64,000 nt of DNA from an uncultured Collinsella sp. Lineage in GTDB: Bacteria; Actinomycetota; Coriobacteriia; Coriobacteriales; Coriobacteriaceae. The notes under the pieces were generated by a model. It had not been told where the DNA came from. It saw only the letters and a program-made list of their open reading frames with translations, and did no database searches. A program made the position numbers and the translations under genes. The stretch covers positions 1 to 64,000 of the forward strand of contig CAKUGY010000007.1 of assembly GCA_934654835.1 (NCBI GenBank). Direction: 5' to 3'. Shown piece by piece: positions 51,765 to 60,175 of the stretch (the stretch's first letter is position 1; every line of letters starts with the position of its first letter).

Positions 51765-52959
51765 GGCAGGCGATAATCTCATCCGAAAGATCGAGGGCAG
51801 AATTGGTCACGGCGTCCATATCGTAGTAACGATACTCGGCCAAACGACCCACCGGGTGGAAATTCGTCAGGTTCTGAACGCGCTCAAGATAGCGCTCATA
51901 GAGCTCACGGTTCTCGGGCTCGAGAATGGCGTAGTACGGCGTCTCGCCCGAGCCGGGCGTATAGGCCTTGGAGTATTCCTTCATGATGGTGGTCTTGCCG
52001 GGCAGGACCTGACCGGTCATGTTCTTGAACTCGGTAATGCGCGTGTAGTCCTCGCTCGTGGTGTAGTTGACGGTGCCCACGGGCTGGAACTGGTCCATTT
52101 CGAGCGTCTCGAACTTCATATCGAGCGTGCGGTACGGCAGGGCACCTAGGTCGAGGTTGAACAGCTCATCGAGCGGACCGGTGTAGACGATCTCGCCGCC
52201 ATAGACCTTGCCGTCAACTTTAACGGTGGTCTCGTCAATCTCGAACAGATCGCGAGCGTCCACGTCGCAGAATACATCGATCAGGTCGTGATCGAGCATA
52301 TGCTCGAACAGCGCAGTGTAGCCGTCCTGCGGCATACCCTGGAAGGGGGCCTGCGGGAAGTAGCGATCGTCATCGCCCACAAAGACGGGAACGCGACCAG
52401 TGATCGAGGGATCGATCTGGTCGGGAGTCTGACCCCACTGCTTCATGGTGTAGTGCAAAAAGACGTTCTCGTAGACGTAGTCAGCGACCTCGGCCAGGTC
52501 GGGGTCGTTCTTCTTGCGCAGCTCCATGATGGGCACCTTGACATCCTTGCCAAAGGTCTCCACGAGCTTCTGATACAGCTCCTCGCCGCGCTCATCGCCA
52601 AAAGCAAGCTTGAGGCTCGCGTGGTTGAAGGGCACGGGCATAAGAGTGCCGTTGATGTTGGCAAGCACCTTGTGCTGATAGTCCGTCCACTTGGTAAAGC
52701 GCGACAGGAAGTTGTGCACGCGCTCGTTAAAGGTGTGGTAGATGTGCGGACCGTACTCGTGGATCAGGATTCCAGCCTCGTCAGTGCAGTCATAGGCATT
52801 GCCCGCAATGTGGCTACGGCGCTCCAAAACGGCAACACGATAGCCGATAGTCTCGGCAAGACGGCGGGCACAAACGGCACCAGCGTACCCGGCACCGACA
52901 ACGATCATGTCGTACGCACCGGCATTAAAGCCTTCAGGCAGGCCAGAGGTAATCTGCAT
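51757..52959 (-). CDS. glf: UDP-galactopyranose mutase
   Basis: A 400-residue FAD enzyme that interconverts UDP-galactopyranose and UDP-galactofuranose. The FAD loop is IVVGAGYAGAVCARRLAE, with ERRSHIAGNAYD, HEYGPHIYHT and the C-terminal FHPVGRLAEYRYYDMD. It forms a two-gene unit with the glycosyltransferase and diverges from pta. Confidence 0.96.
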   Translation of the reverse strand: MQITSGLPEGFNAGAYDMIVVGAGYAGAVCARRLAETIGYRVAVLERRSHIAGNAYDCTDEAGILIHEYGPHIYHTFNERVHNFLSRFTKWTDYQHKVLANINGTLMPVPFNHASLKLAFGDERGEELYQKLVETFGKDVKVPIMELRKKNDPDLAEVADYVYENVFLHYTMKQWGQTPDQIDPSITGRVPVFVGDDDRYFPQAPFQGMPQDGYTALFEHMLDHDLIDVFCDVDARDLFEIDETTVKVDGKVYGGEIVYTGPLDELFNLDLGALPYRTLDMKFETLEMDQFQPVGTVNYTTSEDYTRITEFKNMTGQVLPGKTTIMKEYSKAYTPGSGETPYYAILEPENRELYERYLERVQNLTNFHPVGRLAEYRYYDMDAVTNSALDLSDEIIACHA

Positions 52960-53116
52960 CGATACTCCTTGTCAAAAGCCACACGCTTTTTAACTGGGCT
53001 TTTTCTCGAACATACGTCGAGACATATTTATCAGAGCGATTATAGCGCTAATGCGTCCTATAATGAGCTTGCCACACAAGGAAAGCTCAAGCACCGCGGC
53101 GAACATAATTGAAAGG

Positions 53117-53139
53117 TAAACCCGCTAGCAGCGGGTTTA
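53117..53139 (+). promoter_or_regulatory. Leader hairpin before pta
   Basis: A 10-bp perfect stem (53117-53126 with 53130-53139) has a 3-base loop and ends attcg. It lies about 50 bases before the pta start, downstream of a -10-like TATAAT (53059-53064) that lacks a good -35. It could attenuate or stabilise the pta message. Confidence 0.4.
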
Positions 53140-53191
53140 TTCGTGAACAGCCAAGGGCCTGGAGCTTAGCGAAACGCTTGTAAGGAGTAAC

Positions 53192-54172
53192 ATGAGCGAT
53201 TTCCTTAACCGTATGAAGTCTACCGCCAAGGCCGACCTTAAGACCATCGTCCTGCCCGAGGGCGAGGACCCGCGCACCATCGTCGCGGCGAACAAGATCA
53301 TCGAGGAGGGCCTGGCCAACATCGTCATCCTGGGCAACCCCGACGACATCAACGTTCCCGGCGCCACCGTCATCGACCCGCGCAACGCCGAAAAGCACGA
53401 GGAGTACGCACAGAAGTTTGCCGAGCTCCGCGCCAAGAAGGGCGTCACCATCGAGCAGGCTCGCGCCCAGGTGATGGACGCCACCTACTTTGGCACCATG
53501 ATGGTCAAGATGGGCGATGCCGACGGCCTGGTCTCTGGCGCTTGCCACTCCACCGCCGACACCCTGCGCCCCGCGCTGCAGATCCTCAAGACCGCCCCGG
53601 GCACCAAGTTGGTCTCGGCCTTCTTCGTGATGTGCACCGACACCCCGCAGTTTGGCACCGACGGCACGCTGATCTTTGCCGACTGCGGCCTCAACATCAA
53701 CCCGTCTTCTGACGAGCTCTCCGAGATCGCCATCGCCTCCGCTCACTCCTGGTCCACCTTCATGGGCAATGTCGAGCCGCACGTGGCCATGCTCTCCTAC
53801 TCCACCATGGGCTCCGCCGGCGGCGAGGTCGCCAAGAAGGTCCAGGAGGCCGTGAAGTTCTGCAAGGAGAAGGCTCCCGAGCTCGCCATCGACGGCGACC
53901 TGCAGCTCGACGCCGCTATCGTCCCCACCGTCGCCCAGCTCAAGGCTCCCGGCTCCTCTGTCGCCGGTAAGGCCAACGTGCTCGTGTTCCCCGACCTCGA
54001 GGCCGGCAACATCGGCTACAAGCTGGTCCAGCGTTTCGCCGGCGCCGACGCCTACGGCCCCATCCTGCAGGGCATCGCCAAGCCGGTCAACGACCTTTCG
54101 CGCGGCTGCTCTGCCGACGACATCGTGGGTGTCGTGGCCATCACCGCCGTCCAGGCTCAGATGGCTGAGTAG
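53192..54172 (+). CDS. pta: Phosphate acetyltransferase
   Basis: A 326-residue short-form Pta that exchanges acetyl-CoA and phosphate for acetyl phosphate and CoA. It shows KTIVLPEGEDPRTI, the DGLVSGACHSTADTLRPALQ region and RGCSADDIVGVVAITAVQ at the end. It has a strong ribosome site (aaggagtaac). The two acetate kinase genes that use its product face it from the other strand. Confidence 0.95.
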   Translation: MSDFLNRMKSTAKADLKTIVLPEGEDPRTIVAANKIIEEGLANIVILGNPDDINVPGATVIDPRNAEKHEEYAQKFAELRAKKGVTIEQARAQVMDATYFGTMMVKMGDADGLVSGACHSTADTLRPALQILKTAPGTKLVSAFFVMCTDTPQFGTDGTLIFADCGLNINPSSDELSEIAIASAHSWSTFMGNVEPHVAMLSYSTMGSAGGEVAKKVQEAVKFCKEKAPELAIDGDLQLDAAIVPTVAQLKAPGSSVAGKANVLVFPDLEAGNIGYKLVQRFAGADAYGPILQGIAKPVNDLSRGCSADDIVGVVAITAVQAQMAE

Positions 54173-54187
54173 CGGACGTATCCCCTC

Positions 54188-54314
54188 GGGTCCCTACAGG
54201 GTAAAGCTCTGAAAACGTCCTCGGACATGTCGGAAGCCCCCGCTGCGCACTACGTGCGGCGGGGGCTTCCTCCGTCCTGCGGGATGTTTTCAGGGCTTTA
54301 CCCTGTAGGGACCC
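54188..54314. repeat. Giant intergenic hairpin (29-bp arms) between pta and ackA
   Basis: Arms 54188-54216 and 54286-54314 pair at 28 of 29 positions, the exception allowing a G-U pair. An inner 12-bp stem (ggaagcccccgc/gcgggggcttcc) lies in the loop with a small gcac/gtgc tip. It starts 15 bases past the pta stop, between converging genes. Confidence 0.93.
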
Positions 54315-54463
54315 TACCGCCACGTGGCATTTAGGGAATCTGGGGTGGACGGCGGCTTGGCTACGAGCTGGGGCAGAGAACCTGAATGATCGGGTACCAC
54401 TGCTGAAAGCGCGAACGTTGCTAGTGATGATAACTTTGGGACTGAGATTTCCGCCCGGTAGCA
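54315..54463. other. Noncoding remainder of the pta-ackA gap
   Basis: I see no gene, repeat or clear regulatory site in this stretch between the giant hairpin and the ackA terminator. Confidence 0.5.
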
Positions 54464-54498
54464 AAAGGCCTCCGGAGCTCGTTGCTCTGGAGGCCTTT
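54464..54498. terminator. Terminator after ackA copy 1
   Basis: The arms 54464-54477 and 54485-54498 form a 14-bp stem with one mismatch and A/T ends on both sides, so it can act in both directions. Confidence 0.8.
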
Positions 54499-54520
54499 CG
54501 TTCAAGCGCAAATGAACGCG

Positions 54521-55699
54521 CTAGTTGTTCCCGGTCAGACGCTCGACGTCGTGGGCGATCATGTATTCCTCGTCGGTGGGGATGACCACGACTGTGACGG
54601 TGGAGCCGGCGGCGCTGATGACCTGCGGGCCGTTGCCCACGGCCTCGCGGTTCTTGTTGTTGTCGATGCGCACGCCCAGCCACTCAAAGCAGTCACAGAA
54701 AGCCTTGCGGATCGACCAGTCGTTCTCGCCGATGCCGGCAGTAAAGGTAATGGTGTCCACACCCGCCATGGAGGCGATCATGGAGCCGGCCTGCTGCATG
54801 GCCTTGTAGGCAAACATGTCAAAGGCGAGCAGACAGCGCTCGTCGCCCTCGGAGGCGCGCGTGCGAATGTCGCGGGCGTCGTTGGAGATACCCGAGATGG
54901 CAAGCAGACCGGACTGCTTGTTCATCATGTCGTCGACTTCCTGATAGCTGTAGCCGCCCTCGCGCTGCAGGTAGCACACGGTGGCCGGGTCGATGGAACC
55001 GCAACGGGTACCCATCATCAGGCCGTCGAGCGGCGTGAGACCCATCGTGGTATCGCGGCACACGCCGTCCTCGATAGCGGCGAGCGAGGCGCCGTTGCCC
55101 AGGTGGCACGAAAGCAGACGGTGGCAGCGCGTACCCAGAATCTCCTTGGCCATCATCCACTCGTAACGGTGACTCGTGCCGTGGGCACCGTACTTGCGCA
55201 CGTGATACTTGTCGCACACGTCCTTGGGCAGCGCGTAGGTGTAGGCGACCTCGGGCATGGTCATGTGGAACGACGTGTCGAAGACGGCCACGTTGGGCAG
55301 CTCCGGATATTTCTCGCGGCAATACTCAATCGCTGCGGCCTCACCGTAGTTGTGCAGCGGGGCAAGCGGCGCCACCTCAAGGATCTTGGCCATGACCTCA
55401 TCGTCGACGACCGCGGAATCATCGAAGTACCAGCCGCCCTGAACGATACGGTGGCCGATGCCATCGATCGTAAAGTCGGTCTTCTCGAGCTCCTCGAGCA
55501 CGCGCGCAATGGCAGAACGATGGTCGGGGAAGGGAATCTCCTCGGTCTGCTTGGCACCACCGTTCTCGGAGTGGCCAAAGATGCCCATTTCCGAGCCGAT
55601 ACGCTCGCAATTACCCTTGGCGAAAACCTCGCGGGTATCGGTGTCCAAAAGCTGATATTTAAGGCTCGAGCTGCCGGCGTTGACAACAAGTACGTTCAT
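54521..55699 (-). CDS. ackA: Acetate kinase, copy 1
   Basis: A 392-residue ASKHA-fold kinase that makes acetate and ATP from acetyl phosphate. It has NVLVVNAGSSSLKYQ, GHRIVQGGW, HGTSHRYEW, CHLGNGASLAAIEDG, MGTRCGSIDPA and FTAGIGEN. It carries the standard SHRY and HLGNG motifs. Its 164-base upstream gap is AT-rich and probably contains its own promoter. Confidence 0.95.
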   Translation of the reverse strand: MNVLVVNAGSSSLKYQLLDTDTREVFAKGNCERIGSEMGIFGHSENGGAKQTEEIPFPDHRSAIARVLEELEKTDFTIDGIGHRIVQGGWYFDDSAVVDDEVMAKILEVAPLAPLHNYGEAAAIEYCREKYPELPNVAVFDTSFHMTMPEVAYTYALPKDVCDKYHVRKYGAHGTSHRYEWMMAKEILGTRCHRLLSCHLGNGASLAAIEDGVCRDTTMGLTPLDGLMMGTRCGSIDPATVCYLQREGGYSYQEVDDMMNKQSGLLAISGISNDARDIRTRASEGDERCLLAFDMFAYKAMQQAGSMIASMAGVDTITFTAGIGENDWSIRKAFCDCFEWLGVRIDNNKNREAVGNGPQVISAAGSTVTVVVIPTDEEYMIAHDVERLTGNN

Positions 55700-55814
55700 G
55701 AGACTCCTTCGTGATTACAGTACGGTCGGCAAACCCATAAGGCGGCCGTATCCTTAATAAGAAGTTATCAGAATTCAATAAATATCTATTAAACTCTTCG
55801 CCCAAAGCGCATAA

Positions 55815-55850
55815 AAGGGGGCTGAACGGCACAAGGCCATCCAGTCCCCT
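55815..55850 (-). terminator. Terminator after ackA copy 2
   Basis: A 9-bp stem (55816-55824 with 55842-55850, one wobble pair) is followed on the minus strand by cttttatg. It separates the two acetate kinase genes. Confidence 0.55.
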
Positions 55851-55863
55851 CCCCTTGCATCAA

Positions 55864-57042
55864 TTACTTGCCGTTGACGATGCGCTCAACGTCGGAAGCG
55901 ATCATGAACTCCTCGTCCGTGGGGATGACGAAGATCTTGACCTTGGAATCCTTGGCGGACAGGCACCAAGCGCCGTCGCCACGCAGGGCGTTGCGGGCGT
56001 GATCCATCTTGACGCCCATAAAGGCCAGACGGTCGGCCACGCCGGCGCGAACAGCCGGAGCGTGCTCGCCGATGCCGGCGGTAAAGACGAGCGTGTCCAT
56101 GCCGCACATGGAGGTTGCCATCTCGGCGGCCTTGGCGGCAATCTTGTAGACAAACATATCGAAGGCGAGCTGAGCCTCGGGATCGCCAGCAGCAGCAAGC
56201 TCCTCGACGTTACGGCAGTCGTTGGTCTTTCCGCCGGTCACAGCCATGAGTCCGGACTTCTTGTTCATCATCTCGTCAACCTCGTCGAAGGTGTAGCCAC
56301 CCTCGCGCTGCAGGTAGCACACGGTAGCCGGGTCGATGGAACCGCAGCGGGTGCCCATCATGACGCCGTCGAGCGGCGTCAAGCCCATGGTGGTGTCCAT
56401 GCACTTGCCGTCCTCGATGGCGCACAGGGAAGCGCCGGATCCGATATGGCACACGACGACCTTGCGGGCCTCGCCGTTGGTCATCTCGGCAACCTTCTTG
56501 GAGATGTAGCGGTAGCTGGTGCCGTGGGCGCCGTACTTACGGATGTGCAGTTTGTCGCAGACGTCCTTGGGCAGGGCGTAGGTCTTGGCGACCTCGGGCA
56601 TGTTGAAGTGGAAAGCGGTGTCGTAGACCGTGACGTTGGGCAGGTCGGGATACTGCTCCAGGCAGAACTCGATAACGTTGGCCTCGGGGTTGTTGTGCAG
56701 CGGGGCGAGCGGGGCGACCTCGCGGATCTTGGCAAGAACGTCCTCGTCGACGAGGGAGGAATCGCCAAAGTACCAACCGCCCTGAACGATGCGGTGGCCG
56801 ATGCCCTCGATCTTGACGCCGTTGGCCTCGAGGTCCTTCAGGACGACCTCGATGGCGACCTTGTGGTCGGGGAACTCGATGTTCTCGGTCACCTTCTTGG
56901 AGCCGTTGGCAGCGTGGGTGAAGGTACCGCCGGTAAAGCAGACGCGCTCGCAGGAGCCCTTTGCGGACACCTTGTGGGACTTGGTATCGATGACCTGATA
57001 CTTAAGGGTCGAAGATCCTGCGTTGACGACCAGAACGTTCAT
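55864..57042 (-). CDS. ackA: Acetate kinase paralogue, copy 2
   Basis: A 392-residue paralogue of the neighbouring AckA, clearly homologous along the whole length but diverged. It keeps NAGSSTLKY, GHRIVQGGW, His199 (CHIGSG), MGTRCGSIDPA and FTAGIGEH. It differs at family motifs: SYRY (Tyr177) in place of SHRY, and HIGSG in place of HLGNG. It may be a second acetate kinase with other expression, or have shifted toward another short-chain acid. Confidence 0.9.
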   Translation of the reverse strand: MNVLVVNAGSSTLKYQVIDTKSHKVSAKGSCERVCFTGGTFTHAANGSKKVTENIEFPDHKVAIEVVLKDLEANGVKIEGIGHRIVQGGWYFGDSSLVDEDVLAKIREVAPLAPLHNNPEANVIEFCLEQYPDLPNVTVYDTAFHFNMPEVAKTYALPKDVCDKLHIRKYGAHGTSYRYISKKVAEMTNGEARKVVVCHIGSGASLCAIEDGKCMDTTMGLTPLDGVMMGTRCGSIDPATVCYLQREGGYTFDEVDEMMNKKSGLMAVTGGKTNDCRNVEELAAAGDPEAQLAFDMFVYKIAAKAAEMATSMCGMDTLVFTAGIGEHAPAVRAGVADRLAFMGVKMDHARNALRGDGAWCLSAKDSKVKIFVIPTDEEFMIASDVERIVNGK

Positions 57043-57095
57043 GTGTCTCCCTACTAACAGGCGGTGTGGCGCCGCCAGGTTACATACGCTTCAAT

Positions 57096-57129
57096 AATAA
57101 ACCCAAACGCCCTCGCGCTCGGGTTTATT
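57096..57129. terminator. Terminator between the MFS gene and ackA2
   Basis: Arms aataaaccc/gggtttatt (57096-57104 with 57121-57129) are perfect; A/T ends fit a terminator, though on the strand of both neighbours it lies upstream of ackA2 and downstream of the MFS gene. Confidence 0.6.
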
Positions 57130-57162
57130 GCGTTGATATATAAGTTATCGATGCATGCATGC

Positions 57163-58323
57163 TCATGGTCTTTGGCTTGTAAGACGAAATAACGCGGGAA
57201 TATACGCCAGAGAAGAAATCCCAAGCGCAACAAGCAGCACAACCCGAATACCCACAACGCTACTCAACACAGCATTGAGCAGATAGAAAAGAACGGCGCC
57301 CACCGCCACCATCTGGCTTTGAACCGAAATCAACGAACAGCGCATCGATGAATCGGCAGCATTTTGAAAAACTGAGTATTTGATTGGGGCAAACAACGCG
57401 TAAGCGACCGTCTGCAGCACATAAAACACAGGCAATAAATAGGCTGGAGTAAAGGGGAGCAAAAACAAGGCGGTTAGGCAAAGACGCGCTATGCCGCAAA
57501 TGCGCGCAAAACGGCCCTTGTCGACACGAGCAATCACGCTGGGCACAATGAACCCTATGGAGGCGGAGACAAAGAGCTGGACCGCAATGGTCACACCCGA
57601 AGCGACGGCATTCATTCCGCGACCCGCAAGCAGCAGCGAGAAAAAGTCTTCCAGAGCGACGAAAGCAAATGCCTGAGAACAGTCCATGATGAACGCTGAG
57701 CGAAGAATGCCGTTACCCGCAATTGCGTCCCCGATCATCTTCGGGTTAATTCCACGCCCGGGCGTCGCAGTGGTGTCCCCTCTTCGTCCCTCAGGAATAT
57801 AGGCAACGACAACCAACGTCAACAGCATTGCAATGATATCGATCGAAAGACCGATGAGATACGCGCTAGCAGACGAGATGAAACCGCCCACACAAGCGGA
57901 AAGGGCATATGACGCATAGAAGACAAAACGCTCAACTACATTTAGTTCCACGAGCTGGTCCTGAGAAACGCTGTCGACGTATATCGCTTCGATGGACCCG
58001 CTCACGCATGCAACGGCAAAGCCTTTAAGAGCAAACGCTCCCATTAAAAGCAAAGGAGATCGGATGAGAAGCAGGGCGGCATAGTACCCGAGCATTCCCA
58101 CGACACCGACGAGACCACTCGCCTTTCGCCCAAACCTGTCAGCAATAAAGCCAGTGGGAATCTCCAGAATGAACTTGCTCACTTGGTATGCAATCATCAT
58201 GCCAGAAATCGCCACCATCGAGAATCCGACAAACTCAAGGTAAACCGTCAGAAAATACAAGATGGTGCTGAAGTTCGATAGGAGAACGAACGCCATATAA
58301 AGCAAAACCAAACGGTTTTTCAT
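57163..58323 (-). CDS. MFS transporter
   Basis: A 386-residue protein with about 12 membrane helices. The loop after helix 2 reads GFIADRFGRKASGLVG, the typical MFS motif A. It resembles small-molecule or drug exporters; the substrate is unknown. It follows a LysR regulator on the same strand. Both genes use more A/T-ending codons than their neighbours. The ATG at 58323 has a ggaggg site. Confidence 0.85.
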   Translation of the reverse strand: MKNRLVLLYMAFVLLSNFSTILYFLTVYLEFVGFSMVAISGMMIAYQVSKFILEIPTGFIADRFGRKASGLVGVVGMLGYYAALLLIRSPLLLMGAFALKGFAVACVSGSIEAIYVDSVSQDQLVELNVVERFVFYASYALSACVGGFISSASAYLIGLSIDIIAMLLTLVVVAYIPEGRRGDTTATPGRGINPKMIGDAIAGNGILRSAFIMDCSQAFAFVALEDFFSLLLAGRGMNAVASGVTIAVQLFVSASIGFIVPSVIARVDKGRFARICGIARLCLTALFLLPFTPAYLLPVFYVLQTVAYALFAPIKYSVFQNAADSSMRCSLISVQSQMVAVGAVLFYLLNAVLSSVVGIRVVLLVALGISSLAYIPALFRLTSQRP

Positions 58324-58442
58324 GCTTCGCCCTCCAAGAGTCAATAATCCAAAGCGAAATCGTTGAAAAGTATGAGGGCGAAGCCGTCAACCATGCGTTG
58401 CAAAGCGTCAATATTCACTTGATGTCACGATGCCAAATAGTC

Positions 58443-59333
58443 TCACGAAGCGAGATGGCGCAATAGGTGAAGGAAAACCGTCTGGTGCCGATCGGTCCAC
58501 GCATTTTGCCGATAGCAAAAGTAGATAGGCAGAGTTACGTCACGCGATCCTTCAATGGAACACTCGCTCACTTCTGATCCATCCGATGCGAGAGAAGAGC
58601 CTGACAAGCTCAGTATCAATCCCCCGGCTTGAAGAAATTCAACCTGAGCCCTGCTTCCGTATTCGACATCACGGAAGCGGAAATTAACGAGCTGGGCTTC
58701 GGGGCATTGGTTGATTGCATTAAGACAGGGCGACAAATTTATTGGAACAGCGAGCCTTCCGCCCAGTAGCTCACGAATGGTCATAGCGTCCACAGATTGA
58801 TGGCCCGCCGGGCACGAAAGAACCTTGAGCTCCTTTTCACCCAAGTATTTCGAAGAAAGGGCGCTGTCCCGCGGTTCTTCAAATGAGATGGCTGCATCCG
58901 AAATACCAAGCACAAGTGATTCAAAGCATGTAGCCGTTGGCTGATGCCACACATCGAGGTGGATCTGAGGGTGCAAGCGTTCAAACGAGTCATACCAGTT
59001 TTCGGCAAAAAGGTGCCCCCGTCCATGAAGGCAGGGGGCGTAAAGACGAAAGTGGCCGTCGGGCGAAACGCCATCGTCCCTCGATTGAGCGTACTTTTTG
59101 AGATCGTCGACTTGCGCTAGGATCACGCGAGCACGACGCGCAAATTCTCTGCCCGCCGGAGACAAAACAGCCTCCCCCGCCGATCGGTCGAGCAAAACAA
59201 TCTGATACTCAGATTCCAACTTTTTGATTGCCGACGAAACGGCCTGTGGACTCACATGGACGGCGCGAGCAGCCTTGCGCACGCCGCCATAGCTCGCTAT
59301 CGCTTGAAGGTATTCGAGTTGAGAAAGCTGCAT
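58443..59333 (-). CDS. LysR-type transcriptional regulator
   Basis: A 296-residue regulator. The N-terminal helix-turn-helix (LEYLQAIASYGGVRKAARAV, then HVSPQAVSSAIKKLE) is followed by a type-2 periplasmic-binding-like effector domain (about 90-290). It probably controls the MFS gene 119 bases downstream. Its effector is unknown. The same lower G+C as the MFS gene suggests they moved together. Confidence 0.88.
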   Translation of the reverse strand: MQLSQLEYLQAIASYGGVRKAARAVHVSPQAVSSAIKKLESEYQIVLLDRSAGEAVLSPAGREFARRARVILAQVDDLKKYAQSRDDGVSPDGHFRLYAPCLHGRGHLFAENWYDSFERLHPQIHLDVWHQPTATCFESLVLGISDAAISFEEPRDSALSSKYLGEKELKVLSCPAGHQSVDAMTIRELLGGRLAVPINLSPCLNAINQCPEAQLVNFRFRDVEYGSRAQVEFLQAGGLILSLSGSSLASDGSEVSECSIEGSRDVTLPIYFCYRQNAWTDRHQTVFLHLLRHLAS

Positions 59334-59374
59334 AGATTACTCCAAAGGCAGCCAAGACGACGGGCTGCGCGCCC

Positions 59375-59710
59375 TCAGATGAGGTTCTCGCCCAGGTTCT
59401 TGCCGCCGAGGACGTGCATGTGGAAGTGCATAACGGTCTGGCCGGCGTTGACGCCCTTGTTGGAGATGACGCGGAAACCGTCCTCCAGGCCCTTGGCCTT
59501 GGCAACCTCCTGGATGGCGTGAGCCATGGCGCCCATGGTCTCGGCGGGCACGTTGTCGGCGATGTCGCTGTAGTGCTTCTTGGGAATCACGAGCGTATGG
59601 ACCGGAGCCTGGGGGTTAAGGTCGTCGAACGCGATGACCTGATCGTCCTCATAGACAACGGTTGAGGGGATCTCGTGGTTGGCAATTTTGCAGAAGATGC
59701 AATCGCACAT
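59375..59710 (-). CDS. HIT family nucleotide hydrolase (HinT-like)
   Basis: A 111-residue histidine-triad protein. It begins CDCIFCKIANHEIPS and has the HTLVIPKKHY segment and the triad HFHMHVLGG. HinT-type proteins cleave nucleotide phosphoramidates. The ATG at 59710 has a gaaagga site; the frame opens 18 bases earlier. Confidence 0.93.
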   Translation of the reverse strand: MCDCIFCKIANHEIPSTVVYEDDQVIAFDDLNPQAPVHTLVIPKKHYSDIADNVPAETMGAMAHAIQEVAKAKGLEDGFRVISNKGVNAGQTVMHFHMHVLGGKNLGENLI

Positions 59711-59735
59711 GGTTGGTTCCTTTCTCACAGACCAA

Positions 59736-59845
59736 GGTAGTCTTTTTGGGACGGGGCTTTTTTGACTACTTTTCGCCAGCGTCTGACGCTCGGCGAGGCA
59801 GCCGGCAAGAGGTAGTCAAAAAAGCCCCGTCCCAAAAAGACTACC
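59736..59845. repeat. Giant intergenic hairpin (34-bp perfect arms)
   Basis: Arms 59736-59769 and 59812-59845 are perfectly complementary over 34 bp, the longest in the window. The 42-base loop holds agcgtc/gacgct and cgcc/ggcg. It lies between xseB and the HIT gene, both on the minus strand, 26 bases before the HIT start codon. Both arms contain A/T runs, so it could also end transcription. Confidence 0.95.
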
Positions 59846-59866
59846 CCAAAGTGGGCTGTGGGATGG

Positions 59867-60133
59867 TTAGAACGAGAGGTTGTCCTCGGTGTTGGCGGCT
59901 TCGCCGTCGGCGAGCGCGTCGTTGCCGTCGACATCCTTAAGAAGCACCGAGACCTTCTGCTCGGCATCGGCCAGGCGGGTACGCAGGCTCTTGAGGAGCT
60001 CGACGCCGCGGGTGTAGCTCTCGAGCGACTCCTCGAGCTCCATGTCGCCCGACTCCAAGCTGCGGATGATGAGCTCCAGCTCCTGCGAGGCCTGCTTGTA
60101 CGTAAGCTGCTCGACCGGGGTCTTCTCTGCCAT
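59867..60133 (-). CDS. xseB: Exonuclease VII small subunit
   Basis: An 88-residue helical protein with the family pattern LTYKQASQELELIIRSLESG, then LEESLESYTRGVELLKSLR. It assembles on XseA. It follows xseA by 42 bases. Confidence 0.94.
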   Translation of the reverse strand: MAEKTPVEQLTYKQASQELELIIRSLESGDMELEESLESYTRGVELLKSLRTRLADAEQKVSVLLKDVDGNDALADGEAANTEDNLSF

Positions 60134-60175
60134 ATCTGTTTCCTTTCCTAAGGGTCTATCATTGTGAAACGCGGC

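Noticed and set aside
53007..53021. A second LexA-like site (cgaacatacgtcgag) between glf and pta
   Set aside because: The right half lacks the GTTC core, so it matches no better than chance expectation for one half-site.
4509..59845. The giant hairpins as a REP/REPIN or MITE family
   Set aside because: Such families share sequence between copies. These arms differ completely from site to site and no target-site duplications are visible.
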